DNA of 64,000 nucleotides from JAFGAS01 sp963809875 (GTDB taxonomy: Bacteria > Desulfobacterota > Zymogenia > Zymogenales > Zymogenaceae), in NCBI GenBank assembly GCA_963809875.1, contig CAWELC010000005.1, positions 978,228 to 1,042,227 of the forward strand, given 5' to 3'. The translations under genes were made by a program, and so were the position numbers. Position 1 is the stretch's first letter; each line of letters begins with the position of its first letter. The notes beneath the pieces are model-generated. The model ran no database searches. It was not told where the DNA came from and worked only from the letters and a program-made list of their open reading frames with translations. This document shows, piece after piece, positions 26,607-35,286 of this stretch.

Positions 26607-26870
26607 CTATCGACACCAACCTTGAAGTTTCTCATACGAGCCGGCCTCAATTCCGTTCCCAAAGACTCCGTTATTAGCGTTTCTTTCCTGTTGCGAGTCC
26701 GGGCCTGACAACGGCGACGGAAGGGTGTGGGACTGAGGGAGGATCGACTCGAGAAGGAGCAGCGAAAGCGGTCCCTGGTGTCTGGATTTCAGCTTTGGAC
26801 GAAACAACATCTCACCGGATAGGGAAGTCAGGGGATTCTCGGCTCGGACGGAGGCCTGTTTCGTGCTCAT
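26607..26870 (-). CDS. Possible small protein of unknown function
   Basis: This 87-codon minus-strand frame has no recognisable domain and no Shine-Dalgarno sequence. In its favour, the stop codon is followed after 5 bp by a perfect hairpin with a T-run in the correct orientation, and a TATACG box lies shortly before the ATG. The product is Ser/Leu/Pro-rich without a membrane segment. It may be a chance frame. Confidence 0.25.
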   Translation of the reverse strand: MSTKQASVRAENPLTSLSGEMLFRPKLKSRHQGPLSLLLLESILPQSHTLPSPLSGPDSQQERNANNGVFGNGIEAGSYEKLQGWCR

Positions 26871-27016
26871 AATGCACGTATAGCGGCCGAAGCTTTAAAT
26901 ATATATATTGTATTCAATATTACGATAACCGTATGCCGTTATGAATATAGTAGTGCATCTTCTCGTTTTATATGATATAAACGTTACAGATTTACTTTAT
27001 CGGACACGGAAGGTCA
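26871..27016. other. AT-rich upstream region of a PAS-protein gene
   Basis: The segment from about 26890 to 27000 is strongly AT-rich compared with its surroundings and includes the near-palindrome CGTTTTATATGATATAAACG. It probably contains the promoter of the gene at 27017, but no -35/-10 pair with standard spacing stands out. Confidence 0.4.
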
Positions 27017-29524
27017 ATGCGCACGGTTCTGATCGTGGGACAAAACGGTGAGACGATGCAACGGCTGCGGACGATGCTCGCGGGTGCGGCGTATCAGATC
27101 ATCGATGTTTCCACGGATCCCGTGTCCATCGTGGATTCGGTACGCCTCCACGAGCCGGACGTCATCGTGATTGACGGAGATTCCCCGAAGCATAAGAACA
27201 TCCGAAAAGCCATCCGAACGGTCCAAGCGGAGGGCAAGACTCCCGTGATCCTGGTCGGGCCGGACGAATCCGGGGGTGAAGCCGAGTCCCCCGATGAAAG
27301 GCCGTTCGGATATATCGCCAATCCGTTGCGGAAAAGGGCTGTGATGGCGACGATTGAAGCAGCGTTAAGCGTGAAAAAAGGCGAAGAGGATGCCCCACGG
27401 GATGACAACGCCGTGCCTCCGGCAAAGACGGTTGCCGGCGGGACCGTTCTTATTCACGATGACCTAATCAGTTTTGTCAACGCTCATGCACAGTCGATTC
27501 TTGGGTATGCCGAAGAAGAGATGATCCGAACGGACCTCCTTTCCCACATACATGTGGATGACAGACAGTCGGTCAGGGAGCTCCGCGACAGTCAGCTATC
27601 AGGAGAAGCGGATACCGGAGGCGTTGTCCGGGCACGAATTGTCGACAAGCGTGGACGGGCGAAAGCGATCGAGATAGAAATGGAGCCCCTACGTTGGGAG
27701 GGACGATCGGTGCTGCTCGTTCATGTAGAAGAGATCGACGAGAGGGAAACGTCGCAGGAGCCCGAGGATATATACCGTCTGGTTGTCGAGAACGCTGTTG
27801 AGGCGATCGCGGTCATACAGGGAGGGATCGTACGATATGCAAACCCAGCCCTAAAGAAGATGCTTGGATATGCGGAAGAGGAAATAATCGGCAAACAGTA
27901 TACGGCGTTCATCCATGATGAGGATCGTCAGAAGGCAACCCGCCGAAAAGGCGAGAGACGCACCGGAGATGCGGGCTCGACATCCCCGGAATCGAGGCTC
28001 GTCCATAAGGACGGCGGGGTGGTCCGGATCGAGACAAGCAGCACGCCGATCATTTGGGGACGTAAGCGAGCTACGTTAAATGTCATGAGAAATATCGGGG
28101 AACAAGAGCATTCGGAGACGACCCTGACGGACGGTCAGGAACAGATGAGGTATTTTCTTGATAACCTGAGTGATATCGCCTATATGTCCGACGGTCGAGG
28201 ATACATCACGTATATGAATAAGACAGCCGAGACGATATCCGGCGTTAAGCTTAAGGATATCCTGAACAAGCCGCCGAAACTCTTGCTGTTTTCCGAGGAA
28301 AGCCGCGAAATCGCCCTTGACGCCTTTCAGGCCGTCATGCACGGACAGACGTTCGATTGTGAGTTGACCTTCAATAACCGAAGGACCTTCGATTTCAGGA
28401 ACCAGCCTCTCAGGGGAAAGAGCGGGAAAATTATCGGTGCTTTTGGAATCGCCAGAGAAATCACTCAGGCAAAGAACGAAGAGGAGAAACTAAAGCTGGA
28501 AGCAGAGCGAAAATCGGCGATCCTCAACAGCATGTACGAACGTATTCAATACCTGGATACCACGATGCGTATCGTCTGGGCCAATAACTCGGTCTGTCGT
28601 TCGATGGGCCTGGAACTCGAGGAAATCGAGGGAAACCAGTGTTTTCAACTATTCCACCGGCGAACCGAGCCGTGTGAAGAATGCCCTGCGGTCAAGGCGA
28701 TCAAGACCGGGCAGATACAGAAGGGAGAGATACCGTATCCGGACGGAAAGACCTGGCTGTTGCGCTCCTATCCGATTCGTGATGAGCATTTCAATGTCAT
28801 CGGCGTAACGATAAAATCCGCCGACATCGGTGAACAGGCCCAGGATAGGGAAAAGCTCTCGCACATTATGTCCATAGGGCGCTCTGCAACGAAAGACGGA
28901 ATTCATTTTTCGGCCCCGCTGGCCCCCGAGTACCTCTACCCCTTCTCTCTACTTATCGATTACCAGAACGATGAGTTTATTATCAGCCTGGGGTGGAGGG
29001 AGTTCGAGAAAGAATTCCCGCTTCACCGGTTGACCAGGTCGGAAACGGCCACTGCTCGCTTCGTCTATCTGGCGGCCCGAATGAAACTGAGCCCACCCGG
29101 CTGGGTGGATAAGGAGATTATAAGACCCGGCAAGAGAGATATTAACATCAACGCGCTCAGAAGGCTGCTCGAAGATTCTAATATACCATGGTGCGATAAG
29201 ATATCGGCGCGAATGCTCATCCGCAGCAGCAGGGACGAAAACAGGCGCATACGGCTTGCCCTTCTCCCGGAAAATATCGAGATAACGGAAAACATAAAGA
29301 AATACCGATCAAAGAAACATAAATATGCTCTAGGGATAACGGAGAAAATCGGGGAGCTTGAGGAAAGCCTTGCCCGTTCGCGGGGAGACGACGAGTATCT
29401 CAAGGAAGAGCTGAAGATTCAGAGAATAAATAGGATTAATATACTCAAGAGTATCGAGATCGTCGAATATCTCATCCATGAGACGGTTAAGATGCTGAAG
29501 AGCAGCGAACCGAACAAGAAATAG
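27017..29524 (+). CDS. Multi-PAS sensor protein with unrecognised C-terminal output domain
   Basis: This 835-residue soluble protein starts with a receiver-like domain (about 1-120, VIVIDGDSP) and continues with four PAS-type domains (about 135-620). The last of these carries PCEECP. There is no HisKA, HATPase, GGDEF, EAL or methyl-accepting domain. The final 210 residues are unlike anything I can name. They contain LTRSETATARFVYLAARM and, later, DININALRRLLEDS, which loosely recalls the pattern of a winged-helix transcription domain, and end in a charged coiled coil. The ribosome site GGAAGG precedes the ATG. It shares the PCxxCP PAS type with the degenerate kinase at 23252, and the two may work together (inference). 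Confidence 0.75.
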   Translation: MRTVLIVGQNGETMQRLRTMLAGAAYQIIDVSTDPVSIVDSVRLHEPDVIVIDGDSPKHKNIRKAIRTVQAEGKTPVILVGPDESGGEAESPDERPFGYIANPLRKRAVMATIEAALSVKKGEEDAPRDDNAVPPAKTVAGGTVLIHDDLISFVNAHAQSILGYAEEEMIRTDLLSHIHVDDRQSVRELRDSQLSGEADTGGVVRARIVDKRGRAKAIEIEMEPLRWEGRSVLLVHVEEIDERETSQEPEDIYRLVVENAVEAIAVIQGGIVRYANPALKKMLGYAEEEIIGKQYTAFIHDEDRQKATRRKGERRTGDAGSTSPESRLVHKDGGVVRIETSSTPIIWGRKRATLNVMRNIGEQEHSETTLTDGQEQMRYFLDNLSDIAYMSDGRGYITYMNKTAETISGVKLKDILNKPPKLLLFSEESREIALDAFQAVMHGQTFDCELTFNNRRTFDFRNQPLRGKSGKIIGAFGIAREITQAKNEEEKLKLEAERKSAILNSMYERIQYLDTTMRIVWANNSVCRSMGLELEEIEGNQCFQLFHRRTEPCEECPAVKAIKTGQIQKGEIPYPDGKTWLLRSYPIRDEHFNVIGVTIKSADIGEQAQDREKLSHIMSIGRSATKDGIHFSAPLAPEYLYPFSLLIDYQNDEFIISLGWREFEKEFPLHRLTRSETATARFVYLAARMKLSPPGWVDKEIIRPGKRDININALRRLLEDSNIPWCDKISARMLIRSSRDENRRIRLALLPENIEITENIKKYRSKKHKYALGITEKIGELEESLARSRGDDEYLKEELKIQRINRINILKSIEIVEYLIHETVKMLKSSEPNKK

Positions 29525-29901
29525 TAAAACCCCCATTAATTAGCCCCCCGATATCATACCCTTCACTATAGCCGCTTGCCCCCTGAAAATCAACTCCATA
29601 TAATACGACAAAATTCTCATTTCTTTTGAATCAGGCGGTCCTGACCCCCGAGATCCATAACGTTTTGTGGTTGCACCTTTGGACTATTCTTTATGCACGG
29701 TCGGGATGTTAGCGTCTGATAATGGGATAACGATAGCCTATTAACCACGGCACCGGATTAAGCTGCCGGGGCGGTGCCCATCGCGTGATATGCCGTCGGC
29801 GCCGTGGAAGGCGCCGTGATGGGCTGAAAGAGGTATAACGCCAAATCACTCGATCCGGGGGTACAACATTCCCCAAGAGGATCGGGTGTCGAGAGACGAT
29901 C
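29525..29901. other. Intergenic region with folded leader
   Basis: The first 250 bp hold no gene or clear promoter. The last 126 bp contain two stem-loops that precede the diguanylate cyclase and are listed separately. Confidence 0.5.
29776..29884 (+). promoter_or_regulatory. Structured 5' leader of the diguanylate cyclase/pilin operon
   Basis: Two consecutive hairpins can form. The first has an outer stem GCCCATC (29776-29782) with GATGGGC (29818-29824) and an inner stem CGGCGCC / GGCGCCG (29797-29803, 29810-29816). The second pairs CGATCC-GGGG (29851-29860) with CCCC (29871-29874) and GGATCG (29879-29884), ending 17 bp before the ATG where the ribosome binds. The bases do not match the known cyclic-di-GMP riboswitch classes as I remember them. 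It may be a translational or attenuation control element. Confidence 0.4.
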
Positions 29902-31404
29902 ATGACGGCCAAAAATACCGAGATTCTGCTTATTGAGGACAATCCCTTCGACAGGAAATTGATCGTCGATATGCTTTCTCAGATCGAAGAGGAGTCATTT
30001 TCCGTAAACGCCTGCGAGAATCTGACCGATGGGCTGGGGCTGCTCAAAGATGGCGGTTTCGACTTGCTGTTGCTCGATCTCAACCTTCCCGACAGCGAAG
30101 GGATCTCGACGCTGCACACCGTTTTCTCTCATAATTCACATGTTCCGATCGTAGTCTTTTCCGCGATCAGCGATGAGGAAATCGCCCTCCAAACCGTCAA
30201 GGAGGGCGCCCAGGACTACCTGTTTAAGGGCCAGGTCGATTCCGGGCTCCTCAGTCGATCCATCCACTACGCCATCGAAAGAAAGAGAGCACAGGAACGG
30301 CTCAAAGAGGCACAGGAGGAACTGGAGGCGTTTACAGACAAGAGAAAGAAAGAAGACGACCTGAGCGAACTGGGTATCGGGGGACTGGAGCTGAAAGAGA
30401 AGGAGTTGAGATCTGCCCACGATATTCTCAATATACTCACCGGTTATCTTCTCGATCGTACGTCGGTGCTCATTAAGATCAATAATCAGCTAAAGGCCGA
30501 GGTGGAGATACGCAAAAGGGCCGAGGAAGCCTTCCGCGAAAGCGAAGAGCGATTTCGCAAGATGGCCGAGGTCATCCCGGTAGTCTTCTGGATATACTCG
30601 CCGAATGAAAAGAAGATGCTCTATGTGAGCCCGGCTTTCGAAAAGATCTACGGGCGCTCCCGTGACGACTACTACTTCAATCCTGGCCTTTGGCTTGAGG
30701 TAATCCATGCCGATGACATTGAACAGGTAAGGGAGATCCTGGAGTCTACCCAGGGCACGGAGAGGGAAATCGAATATCGCATCGTCCTGCCGGACGGCTC
30801 GATCCGATGGATATACGACTGCATATTCCCGGTAAAGAATAGTAGCAATGAACTCATCAACATCGTCGGTTTCATTGAGGATATCACGAAGCGTAAAACG
30901 ATCGAGGATGAGTTGAAGAAGCTTTCGATCACCGATAGTCTCACCTGTCTATACAATCAGCGATACTTCTATAAGAAAGGACACGAGGAATTCGACCGCG
31001 CCGGGAGGAGATCGTATCCGCTTTCTGTCATGATCCTCGATCTCGATGATTTTAAGAATTACAACGATACGCACGGTCATCTGGCCGGGGACTCCGTGCT
31101 GAGGGACGTCGGAGAAGTCATCAAAAGCTCCATAAAGAAAGACGTGGACAGCGCCTTTCGATATGGCGGTGATGAGTTTGCCGTAATCCTTCCATATGCA
31201 ACCCCTATAGAATCGCTCTTGGTTTCCCGACGGATTCGTGAAAACCTTCGAATGCGAATCGAAGATATAGGAATCAGCATCGGGACGGCGTCCCGAGGCC
31301 AGGCCACGAGTTTCGAGGAAATGGTCGATGCGGCAGATAAAGACATGTACTCAAACAAAGGCTCGAAAAAAACGACGCGCCCCGCTCACGGAGTCAATCC
31401 ATAA
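29902..31404 (+). CDS. Response regulator diguanylate cyclase (REC-PAS-GGDEF)
   Basis: This 500-residue cytoplasmic protein makes cyclic-di-GMP when its receiver is activated. The receiver (about 5-125) has D59 in LLLDLNLPDS. A helical linker (about 125-215), a PAS domain (about 215-335) and a GGDEF domain (about 345-490) follow. The active-site motif is intact (RYGGDEF, GGDEF at 422-426), with the metal Asp in LDLDDF. The inhibitory site position reads KDVD rather than RxxD, so product inhibition may be weak or absent. A stop-to-start gap of 22 bp to the first pilin gene suggests one operon. Its receiver is a close relative of the one in the HD-GYP protein at the other end of the pilin genes. 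Confidence 0.92.
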   Translation: MTAKNTEILLIEDNPFDRKLIVDMLSQIEEESFSVNACENLTDGLGLLKDGGFDLLLLDLNLPDSEGISTLHTVFSHNSHVPIVVFSAISDEEIALQTVKEGAQDYLFKGQVDSGLLSRSIHYAIERKRAQERLKEAQEELEAFTDKRKKEDDLSELGIGGLELKEKELRSAHDILNILTGYLLDRTSVLIKINNQLKAEVEIRKRAEEAFRESEERFRKMAEVIPVVFWIYSPNEKKMLYVSPAFEKIYGRSRDDYYFNPGLWLEVIHADDIEQVREILESTQGTEREIEYRIVLPDGSIRWIYDCIFPVKNSSNELINIVGFIEDITKRKTIEDELKKLSITDSLTCLYNQRYFYKKGHEEFDRAGRRSYPLSVMILDLDDFKNYNDTHGHLAGDSVLRDVGEVIKSSIKKDVDSAFRYGGDEFAVILPYATPIESLLVSRRIRENLRMRIEDIGISIGTASRGQATSFEEMVDAADKDMYSNKGSKKTTRPAHGVNP

Positions 31405-31426
31405 TGGTCGGGGTGGGGAGCTGAGT

Positions 31427-32078
31427 ATGAACGATATAGCAAGGAAAGTCGGCGAGGCCGCGACGTCTCGTCTCCGGATTCACCCTGCTTGAGGTTATGA
31501 CGGTTGTGGCGGTTATAGCTATTCTCTCGGGAATCGTCGTCATAAGCTTCAATACCGGCTTGAATCGAATCAGGGCAAACTCCGGAATCAGGACCATCTC
31601 CTATGCCCTCGGTTACGCCAGAATACGCGCGATTGCGGAGAATCGTCCCTATGTGGTCCGTTTTGTTGTTAAAGGCAACGCCGCGGACGAAGGACGCACA
31701 TGCCTCCTTGAGACATTCTGTGACGCCAATAAGAATCTCGTCCTGGATCCGGGAGAGACGGTACGGGAAGAGAAACTGCCAAAAGGGGTCGTGTACGATC
31801 TCTCGGCTGTCAAGGATATCAATGATCAACTGCCTTCCGATCTGGAGCACAAGGACGGCGTTAACTTTCCGGGGAACCAGGTCTTCTTCTCTCCGCGAGG
31901 GTACGCGTCCGATAGAGGCGAAATATATATCATTCCATCCGCCGATCTGAAAGACGCCTATGACGGCAACCGGAAGGCGGTATCCCTTGAGGCGATATCA
32001 GGCAAGACCATGATCTGGAATTACCGTGAGGCGCTCGAAAAAGCCGGGGAGTGTCCGTGGAAAGAAGATGGGAAGTAG
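31427..32078 (+). CDS. FimT/GspH-type pseudopilin with a frame break in the leader
   Basis: The open frame encodes a prepilin N-terminus GFTLLEVM followed by the hydrophobic helix TVVAVIAILSGIVV and a beta-rich GspH/FimT domain with a single Cys pair. That frame has no start codon between an upstream stop (31437) and the GFTLLE motif. An ATG at 31427 with a good ribosome site (GGGGAG) begins a suitable basic leader, MNDIARKVGEAATSR, but in another frame. A one-base excess around 31465-31475 would explain this. Either the sequence has an indel or the gene is defective. It is the first of four minor pilin genes, 22 bp after the cyclase. Confidence 0.7.
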
Positions 32079-32129
32079 CCGGCAGTCTACGATACTCGAC
32101 ACAGCCGCTCGGGCCGGACGAGAGGGAAG

Positions 32130-32912
32130 ATGGGGTTTATGACGTTTCTTCGCAGTCATAGGGGCTTTACCCTGCTCGAAACGATGGTGGCCCTCTCGAT
32201 CTTTACCGTGGGAATCTTCTCCGTCGGATCGATGCTGATCTATTCGACAAAGACCCGGGTCTTTAACCGGCAGCTGAATTTCGCTATCGCCCAGACGAGC
32301 GAACGGCTGGAAGAGTTGAGAAAGATCGCATCCACCGAAATGGACGTCAGGTACAACAGCGTCATGAATTTCGGGTATATCCTCTCGAGGGATCCTAATT
32401 ACGGTTCAATCGACGGCTTCCTTCTCCCCGGCCTGCTGTCCGGCGCCGGGGGATACACGGCGGCGGTAACCGACATAATAACACACCCCGGGTTGACGGC
32501 CGCAGATATAGGGGAACGGGTCGATGAACTTATTGTTCTCTTTGATGACGGGGATCTCGCCGGCCACGGAGATGCGACGGCCGCCGACGGGATATGGTCG
32601 TCCCTTGAATTCATCAATATGGATACCGGCCAGACCAAGGCACCTTCCGTATTCAGCGCGATGTCGGTATCGGATAGGAGAAAATGGCATTGGGTCCTTA
32701 AGCGGACCACGGTCGTGGAACCGGTTCGGATCGACCGGGTGGACCCGGGTGAAACGCCCAGGACGATGATCCACGTGAATGCCGGTCCAGATATCTCGGA
32801 CACGACCTGGGCCGACGTTATCAGGGTGAGGGTCGAAAGCAGGTGGATTGACATGGCCCGTACGGAGCGGGCCGTAATCTTCAGCACGATCATCGCCAGG
32901 GGGTCCCAATAG
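32130..32912 (+). CDS. PilV-type minor pilin
   Basis: This 260-residue prepilin-like protein has a short basic leader, the cleavage motif RGFTLLETM with the conserved Glu at +5, and a hydrophobic helix (VALSIFTVGIFSVGSMLIY). After peptidase cleavage it would be assembled into a type IV pilus or a type II-like pseudopilus. The rest is a polar globular domain without recognised subdomains. The ribosome site GAGAGGGAAG lies before the ATG at 32130; an ATG three codons later is also possible. It lies 51 bp after FimT. Confidence 0.85.
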   Translation: MGFMTFLRSHRGFTLLETMVALSIFTVGIFSVGSMLIYSTKTRVFNRQLNFAIAQTSERLEELRKIASTEMDVRYNSVMNFGYILSRDPNYGSIDGFLLPGLLSGAGGYTAAVTDIITHPGLTAADIGERVDELIVLFDDGDLAGHGDATAADGIWSSLEFINMDTGQTKAPSVFSAMSVSDRRKWHWVLKRTTVVEPVRIDRVDPGETPRTMIHVNAGPDISDTTWADVIRVRVESRWIDMARTERAVIFSTIIARGSQ

Positions 32913-32965
32913 ATGGGGCGATACGGGCTGGGCTGATAAAAGAGACCGTTACCTCGGGGGGGTAT

Positions 32966-35281
32966 ATGAGAGCACGCACGCAAAGGGAAAAGGCCGGGGA
33001 GGCAAGGTCGGGGGAAGAAGCTCGTCGTACTGAACGCGGCTATATCCTTATGCTCTCTCTCATGATCATGCTGACCCTCACGGTAATCGCCGTCGGGTTT
33101 GTGACCAACGTGACACTTGAAACCTCAATTGTGCGAAACTACCGAATAAACATGGATTCGCTCAACGCCGCTGAGGCGGGACTCGAGGTGGCGATGATCG
33201 TCACCCATGAGGAGATATCCTCGAGCCTCGAGCCCTATTCCGGAACGGCGAGAAATACGTACCGGGCTGAGAACGTTACGAAATACGGTTACCCGTTTGA
33301 GGTCCTTTTTGACGACCTGGACGGAAACGTGGTCAAATACCGCGTTATCCCTGAAAACCCCGATCCCCAGAAAAACCGTTTCCTGTACAAGACCCGCGTG
33401 TCCTGCCAGGAGATCCTTCACTACGCGTATCCGTATATGATCGAGGTCGTCTCAAAGCCACTGGACAATAGTGGAGGGGAGGAGTATCTGAAACGACAGA
33501 TACGGATTCTCGAAACGCCTCTGGTGCAATACTTTGTCTTTTATAACGAGGATCTGCCGTGGCATCCCGGCCCGGAAATGATTTCGTGGGGAAGGGTACA
33601 TACCAACGGAAATATCTGGTTCTGTCCCGAGCCGACCGGCGGAATATGGATCAAGAATTATACGTCGGCAGGCGAGCGCGTACAGCACTTTGTCACCGCC
33701 TCGGGCGTTATCTATCGGGATAAGCTGCTGGGCCCAAACCCGTACTGGACCCGGGGTGGGCACGTCTACGTTAGGGTCTACAACCTGACGACGAGCACCG
33801 AAGGCAAATGTGTGAACGACGCAACGCACCCGAATTGCGACTATGTCGAGATTAACACCGACATCAATACGTCCAACGCCGACGTACAGATTGACCGGTT
33901 CACCGACGCCAATAACTGTTCCTATGTTATGGTCGGGGCCCCGAAGTCGCCGACCATCTCGTTTAACTCTCTGTTCAGAAACGGGTTCTACGAGCGCAAG
34001 GCCCGTGCCCCGGAAAGATCCGAATACTTCGGCGTCTCCATCGTGATCGAGGGAGGAGGGGGAGCAACATGGCCTCCGCACGACGCGACGGATCATACGG
34101 GGACCATCCATGTCTACGCGGCGACGAAAGATTTCGCCTACGACTATCAGAACTACACCGACGGCGTAAAGATCGAGGACGTGACCGATCAGGTCTTTAA
34201 CGCCGGGGATATTGGAGAGACCGGGGGCAACCCCCTCATACCGGGCCACGCAAAAGACGGGTGTATCATCATCTCTCCGGAGACGGTCAACCATCCCCTC
34301 TCGCCCGGGATGAAGTTTCCGGCCACGGAGACGACGGCCGATTATCCGGTCTATCTGGAGCGTAACGACCAGCGCCAGGACATGAGGGGAGTGGCGCTTA
34401 CGGTCGTTAACCTCAAAAAGCTCGAAAAATGGTTCTACGACTATTATCTCGATGAACAATACGACAATAACCAGGGTAACCAGACTATCGACAAGTTCCT
34501 TACCGACGAATTGACCGGAAACCCGACGAAGCTTCTCGTCTACGTCACCAGGACCCCGACGCCGGGGGAGGTGCCCGGCTGGGCGGGATATACCGAGAGC
34601 GGCGGCCCCCCCTTTCCCTACTACGACGATCCGGGGAGCCAGGTGCTGCAGGCCATAAAGATCTGGAAGACCGATGAGCTGGTCTGTCCGACGACCCTTG
34701 CGACGGATAACCCCGTCTACATCGTCGGCAATTTCAACGTGGTATCCCGGAAAGGATGCGCGATCGTCGGAGATCTGGTTAACCTCCTGTCAAATGACTG
34801 GACCTCCAGGAACTACACGCAAACGGGTGGCAGACCTCCGGCAGTAAATACCATCGCCATGGATACCCCCGGCTTTCCTGCCGCTAATCCCACCACGTAT
34901 AACGCGGCGTTTTTCACGGGAAGGGACGATCTGGCGCAGTTCGAGATCAACGGCGGCCCCCGGGACGATGAAACTGAGGGAATCCATAACCTCCTGGCGT
35001 TCCATGAGAACTGGAGCTTTTACAACGAGACCTGTAATATTAACGGCTGCCTGGTAAACCTCTGGTTTACGAGGCAAGCGCTCGGATTTTTCGATTGCTG
35101 CGGGGGCAGTTCGACAGACGTCTACAACCCTCCGAGGAGGGCGTATGGATGGGACCCGGGCTACATGGATGCGTCCTACTGGCCGCCCTACTGCCCGTCG
35201 GCCTACGGGGTCGAGCGGGTCGGCTGGTTTGAGGGCACGGATTTCAGCGATGAATTTGTGTGGGATCCCACCAAGCAGTGA
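32966..35281 (+). CDS. PilX-like minor pilin with large extracellular domain
   Basis: This 771-residue protein has an N-terminal segment typical of the PilX_N family. A basic leader is followed by RGYILMLSLMIML, a hydrophobic helix, and NVTLETSIVRNY with NAAEAGLEVAM. Unlike classical PilX (about 200 residues), it has a very long polar domain rich in Asn, Tyr and Gly, with paired cysteines near the C-terminus (DCCGG). It lacks the Glu+5 prepilin motif, as do other PilX proteins. It is followed after 5 bp by the giant PilW gene. The large domain may form part of a pilus-tip complex. Confidence 0.8.
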   Translation: MRARTQREKAGEARSGEEARRTERGYILMLSLMIMLTLTVIAVGFVTNVTLETSIVRNYRINMDSLNAAEAGLEVAMIVTHEEISSSLEPYSGTARNTYRAENVTKYGYPFEVLFDDLDGNVVKYRVIPENPDPQKNRFLYKTRVSCQEILHYAYPYMIEVVSKPLDNSGGEEYLKRQIRILETPLVQYFVFYNEDLPWHPGPEMISWGRVHTNGNIWFCPEPTGGIWIKNYTSAGERVQHFVTASGVIYRDKLLGPNPYWTRGGHVYVRVYNLTTSTEGKCVNDATHPNCDYVEINTDINTSNADVQIDRFTDANNCSYVMVGAPKSPTISFNSLFRNGFYERKARAPERSEYFGVSIVIEGGGGATWPPHDATDHTGTIHVYAATKDFAYDYQNYTDGVKIEDVTDQVFNAGDIGETGGNPLIPGHAKDGCIIISPETVNHPLSPGMKFPATETTADYPVYLERNDQRQDMRGVALTVVNLKKLEKWFYDYYLDEQYDNNQGNQTIDKFLTDELTGNPTKLLVYVTRTPTPGEVPGWAGYTESGGPPFPYYDDPGSQVLQAIKIWKTDELVCPTTLATDNPVYIVGNFNVVSRKGCAIVGDLVNLLSNDWTSRNYTQTGGRPPAVNTIAMDTPGFPAANPTTYNAAFFTGRDDLAQFEINGGPRDDETEGIHNLLAFHENWSFYNETCNINGCLVNLWFTRQALGFFDCCGGSSTDVYNPPRRAYGWDPGYMDASYWPPYCPSAYGVERVGWFEGTDFSDEFVWDPTKQ

Positions 35282-35286
35282 GGCCG

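Noticed and set aside
29662..29702. TTTGGAC...TGCAC as a sigma-54 promoter before the cyclase
   Set aside because: The spacing between GG and GC is 12 instead of 10 bases.
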